Assembly: GCA_036583965.1 (NCBI GenBank)
Contig: JAZBQD010000013.1
Location: 5,620,144-5,684,143, forward strand
Length of the DNA stretch: 64,000 bases
Origin: Prunella strophiata
Lineage: Eukaryota > Chordata > Aves > Passeriformes > Prunellidae
Direction of reading: 5' to 3'
Under the pieces are notes generated by a model. It ran no database searches, was not told where the DNA came from, and saw only the letters and a program-made list of their open reading frames with translations. This document shows, piece after piece, positions 60,241-64,000 of this stretch (position 1 is its first letter; every line of letters begins with the position of its first letter). The position numbers and the translations under genes are program-made.

Positions 60241-62343
60241 AAGCAAGTGCTGTGCCAGTGTGGAACAGCATCGGCTCTGCTCCCTTGCCAGCTAGTTTAG
60301 TAATAAGCAATTTCCTGCTTTTGCAATAAATGTTGCCGCGGCGGGGCTGGGAAAGGGACGGGGATCTAAGTAATTCCCACCGAGGGACCAGGGCTTCCCC
60401 CACCCCGAGCCGCCCCCCTTCCCTGCCACCCACACCCCGAAACCCAGCCCGGAGCCTGACCATTGCCTCCCGGCAACCCAAATACTGCTGCTCCCTCCCA
60501 GGTTTTGAGCAATGGAAAAGGCATTTATTAAGATTATTTCTCCCATCACTGATGAGCTCTTAAGTGTGTGTTAAGAGAAATTATATAGATTATAGCTTGT
60601 ACATATGTTGGAATCTGAAATTAGTTTTACACACAAATTTAGGAAACACCACGTATAGCACTATTTGCATATTAGTTTTTTGTCACTCATATCTGTGTGT
60701 TAAGGACTGTCACTGCATTTTGCATCATTCAGGGCACAGATACAGACAGGGCCTTTGCACCCACCGAATTTTAAGTTTTGCCTTGTGCATTTCTTTTTTA
60801 GTTATTTACCTATGGAAGTATATTGGAGGGAAAAGTTATTTGTGGTATGCGTCCCTGGTCCTGCAAGGTTTCCATGCACACTCAACTTAAAGCACATCAG
60901 TGATCACACTGAGTAAGAAGGGCTACTCAGATGCTCACAGTGAGTGTGCCCAGCCTGCAAACTCAACCTATTACTTTGTAAAATGTTAGTTCACTTAACT
61001 TCACCTTAATCTTACTGACCATTGCCACAAAGTATAACTGTTCAGAAATCTGAATTACCCCTTTGTAGCACTCTCTCCCTTCCATAGCTAATTAATCTGT
61101 AATAAGTGGAGAAATGCACATAAACATTTTTATTGTAATCGTGCACAGGAATACTTCCACCATCCCATGCTGGAATCACTGTATCAGCTCCACAGTATGA
61201 GATGATATTTCCTTTCCTTCTGTGCCCTCACAGCCGCCCATAACCAAAATTCTCTGTAGCCTCAGCAAGGCAATTCATTAATGAAGCTAAGCCTACGTTT
61301 AACACATGTCTAATAATTCCCTAATAGCCACAATGCCAGTGACTCTCTCAGCCACTTCCTGTGCAGATCCCTGCAGTCTGCATGCCCTTCAGCTGGATCC
61401 CAGCTGCAGCCTAAGCTCTCCATCCCTGATAATAAAGATATTTTCTAGTTGCTCATCCAGAGTTCAAAGTTTTTGCAGGACATGGTTTCTTCAGCTTCAC
61501 CAAAGTGGCTTGAGGAGCAAATAAAGATAAGGCAAATCACAACAGCCATATCAGAAGGGTCTGGACTGGTGGTTTGTTCACAGTACACCCAATAAAGAGC
61601 AGAACACTAACAGTGGTGAGAACAGCAAACCTGACTGTCAGCACAAGACCCAGTGAAGTAGATAAGGATCAATTCAAGACTCTTCCCCCACCAGGAAAGT
61701 TAATTTAAGATCGGTGGTGCTGCTCTGAGTTGTATTTTAAAGCTAAGTGGCCTTGCAAATAGCCAGGGAGGTGTTTCACACCATTTGTTTCATGCTGTGC
61801 CAGAGGAATTGGTAGGCAAATACACAGAAGTCCTTGCACTATCTAAACAGGGGCTACATGCATCATAGATATTTTTTCAGGTAAGCTTAGACATTTGGGT
61901 TTAGAAAGACCCACTTTTGTGAACCTTTGTGTGGCATTTCAAGACCTCAACAATGCCACCATCTGCCCTCATCTTCCTTCCTTCCGCTGAAGTTTTCCAC
62001 CCCAGCACAATCTGTGTGCCCCTGCCAGCTCACAAACCAACAGCTTTGTTCAAACCCGCTTTCATCAGACATTTGAGCAAAGGTGCCAGGTTTTTCACAG
62101 GAATGGCTTGAGGCACAAGGATTTCAGCCTGTCTGCCAACTTTGCTAGGCAGGTGTTAACTTTTGAGAGCTGAAGGGGAGAAAGAAGGTTGGGAAGATGG
62201 ACAGAAACATCCTAAAATATGACCACAAGGTTTAGTCTAAAAAGCTCTACTTGTATTTGAATCTTCTCTAGGTTTGGGAATGATCAGTTTGCAGCATCCC
62301 TCAGGAAAAGGAGAGATGGACACATTTTCAGTAGAGAGGAGAC

Positions 62344-62359
62344 AAAAAAAAAAAAAAAA
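62344..62359. repeat. 16-base poly(A) run
   Basis: A simple A run in otherwise unremarkable DNA. Confidence 0.85.
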
Positions 62360-63238
62360 TAGATAGAAATTAGGTGTCTGGCACCTGGAAATGATATGGT
62401 ATGATACAGCACTGCATTCAGCTTCATGTATAGGTGATAATTATAAGGTTGGAAAAGAACTAATGAGAAAGTTAGACCTGGCACTGTCACTAGAACCAGG
62501 GACATCTGTGGAGAATCTGATGAGCCAAGTTGAAGTATGGCCACACCTACCTGGAAAACATCTACAGGCACGCAAGGCAGATACCATGATACCTGTAATG
62601 TCTCCAAGCAACCACAGCCAGGGAATTTGCCATCCAAACAGAGGGTACACCCTCAAGTTCTGAGAAATCACACCCACTGTGGGCACATCTGGCACTGGTA
62701 AAACGTGCCCCTGTGTGTGAAAAGCAAACGGGTTGCTCAGGTGCAGACAGCAGCATGCTCAGATGAAAGGCTGGATTAGAAGGGTGATGGTGGCACTCTG
62801 CTTGCAGACACTGTGGCACAATGGGCATGTTCTGGAGGATGATTTGGGCTTGTGAATATTTTGAAGAAAGAGGCTCTTCTATTTCCAGCTGGACATTTGT
62901 CATTAACTTTGTTTTTTCTAGTTTTGTTTGACTGTGAGGTTTTTAGCACTTTACTGAAAAGAGCATGGAGGGGATGGCAGCAGTGAATTGTGCTGGGTGC
63001 TCTGCAGACACAGTTGAAAGCTTCAACTTCCTCCTTGGTGTATTGATGAGTACATTGAATGCAACACATCCAAGGTAGCTATGACAAACAGATTTTTGCC
63101 CTAAAAATACACAAAGAATTTAGAACAGAATCCAAAGAACAAGCAGATTTCACACTATTCCTGTATCTTAGTCCTTAGTATCTATTCACGATAGCTCTGT
63201 AATGCTGTTTTCAAGCCGACAAGTTTAATTAATTGTAT

Positions 63239-63254
63239 CCCCCCCCCCCCCCCC
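63239..63254. repeat. 16-base poly(C) run
   Basis: An uninterrupted C run. Long G/C homopolymers are uncommon in vertebrate DNA and can form G-quadruplex or i-motif structures; run length may be inexact. Confidence 0.9.
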
Positions 63255-63561
63255 AAATAAGTTATTGTTTGTAAAATACTTAGACTCAAGTCAGTGACTG
63301 AAACCTGGAGGAACTTCAAGGCTTTGGTTTCATTTCAGTTTTCAACAAACTGATGGGTTCAGAAGCAGCTCCAGCCCTTTGTAGCTGTGCTAACAGCAAG
63401 TTTCTACTCATCCTAGAACAGGAAGAGGACATGGGTAGAATTATTGTAGTGGCAAGCGAGTGCTGTGGGTGAGGAGTGAAGTAATCTGAGCAAAGAAAAT
63501 GCCATTGCAGAAAGTAAACAGAATAACGACCAAAGGGTGGCCATGTGCCCTTACGGCTCTT

Positions 63562-63617
63562 CAGTGCCACCTGCCTTCAGTCCCAGCGCTGGTGGATGGC
63601 CAGTGCCATCTAGCAGG
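63562..63617 (-). promoter_or_regulatory. Two tandem CTCF-like motifs
   Basis: The plus strand reads CAGTGCCACCTGCC at 63,562-63,575 and CAGTGCCATCTAGCAGG at 63,601-63,617. Each resembles the reverse of the CTCF core (CCASYAGRKGGCRS); the second gives CTGCTAGATGGCACTG on the minus strand. Both point the same way and lie 39 bases apart, 3.5 kb upstream of the presumed promoter. They could form a domain boundary or promoter-tethering site. Motif matches only. Confidence 0.35.
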
Positions 63618-64000
63618 CAAACTGTTGTTTACAGTGGCGAAGCGATGGGTAAAGCTGGGCAGGAAATCTCACGTGAAAAGCAAAAAACTGCAATTCAAGG
63701 AACAAAGCAAAATATACAGGGCAGAGAATGCCAGTTTAGGGCTTATGTCTGAAACCGAGGTTAAAGCAAGGGGTAACCAGCCCGCCCCTCAAGAATAGAT
63801 AATTATTTACCTCTAAAAATAAATTGAGACAAAGTTTCCTAGCAGAGGTTTGCACTCCTTGTCTCTGCAGTGGGGTAGTCCTGGCAGCTCCAAGAAAAAT
63901 GCCGAGGGGCAGAATGTTGGTCTGGAACTGAGAGAGGCATCATGTAAGGCATTGCAATGACCCAGGAAACTGTGCTTGAATAGTATCAGAACAGCTGGGG
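63618..64000. other. Window edge, nothing recognised
   Basis: Unremarkable mixed-composition DNA after the CTCF-like motifs. Two overlapping plus-strand frames (63,499-63,798) are unrecognised. Confidence 0.5.

Larger units (their letters stand above)
58120..60480 (-). promoter_or_regulatory. Large CpG island, probable gene promoter
   Basis: This stretch changes abruptly from the AT-rich flanks to very GC-rich, CpG-dense DNA, densest at about 58,240-59,960. Unmethylated islands of this size in vertebrates normally mark the 5' end of a gene, often a developmental regulator or housekeeping gene. The minus strand is favoured as the transcribed strand because a YY1-type element (60,074-60,083) is followed by a good splice donor at 59,960, and GC-rich DNA continues as the start of the presumed intron. 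Long open frames on both strands here, up to 334 codons, are expected because stop codons are rare in GC-rich DNA, and I do not treat them as genes. A 43-base T run (58,795-58,837) interrupts the island. The downstream gene is not recognised. A promoter is likely; its strand is moderately supported. Confidence 0.85.
60481..63561. other. Region upstream of the presumed promoter, no gene recognised
   Basis: Composition drops back to AT-rich. A CAG|GTAAGC donor-like site at 61,880 (plus) follows a possible acceptor at about 61,801, but the interval ends in its own pyrimidine tract and is unconvincing. Overlapping frames at 62,284-62,903 on both strands are unrecognised. Confidence 0.5.

Noticed and set aside
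61802..61880. Exon-like segment on the plus strand with CAG|GTAAGC donor
   Set aside because: The interval ends in its own pyrimidine tract, so the CAG could as well be an acceptor; upstream acceptor is weak.
1..64000. tRNA genes, CRISPR arrays, LTR retroviruses, telomeric repeats
   Set aside because: No A/B-box tRNA pattern, no regularly spaced identical repeats, no paired LTRs or retroviral-type frame, and no TTAGGG arrays were seen by eye.

Overview
The window looks like nuclear DNA from a vertebrate, most probably a bird. The main evidence is two CR1-type LINE fragments. A minus-strand 3' end begins at about 5,380 and a short plus-strand 3' tail lies at about 20,414-20,480; both carry the ATTCTATG/ATTCTGTG-type terminal octamer of archosaur CR1 elements. 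The base composition is AT-rich with sparse interspersed repeats, there is one large CpG island, and there is no bacterial-type gene packing. A passerine or other neoavian is plausible, but the species cannot be named from this sequence alone.

I found no protein-coding gene that I can defend. The long open frames either lie in the stop-poor CpG island (58.2-60.1 kb), lie inside a CR1 copy or tandem repeat, or overlap open frames on the other strand with no recognisable domain. The strongest gene evidence is a promoter. The CpG island at about 58,120-60,480 carries, on the minus strand, a CRE half-site, a YY1-type CAAGATGGCG element and, 114 bases downstream of that element, an AAG|GTAACG splice donor at 59,960. 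The exon between has only three tiny upstream reading frames, so it reads as a non-coding 5' exon. If so, positions 1-59,959 would be first intron, or intron plus alternative 5' exons, of a minus-strand gene whose coding exons lie left of the window. I do not recognise the gene.

Layout: 1-31 kb is AT-rich non-coding DNA with old repeat fragments, a hairpin near 2.45 kb, small GC-richer patches at 9.8-10.1, 14.7, 22.9 and 26.5 kb, and several stretches that read like conserved non-coding elements. A small second CpG-rich island at 31.25-31.55 kb may be an alternative or bidirectional promoter: a minus-strand donor lies just left of it and two plus-strand exon-like segments lie right of it (33,018-33,100 and 35,881-35,917). 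Then 36-57 kb is again non-coding, with a long poly(A), a TATC/TACTA-rich microsatellite, a roughly 30-bp minisatellite (45,843-45,990) and further enhancer-like stretches. The 57.2-58.1 kb stretch beside the large island is the strongest candidate proximal regulatory element. The last 3.5 kb (60.5-64 kb) has no gene but holds two CTCF-like motifs in tandem near 63.6 kb.

Conservation calls here rest on sequence texture only (AT-rich, homeodomain-like TAAT cores, isolated CpGs, no repeats) and need an alignment to confirm.
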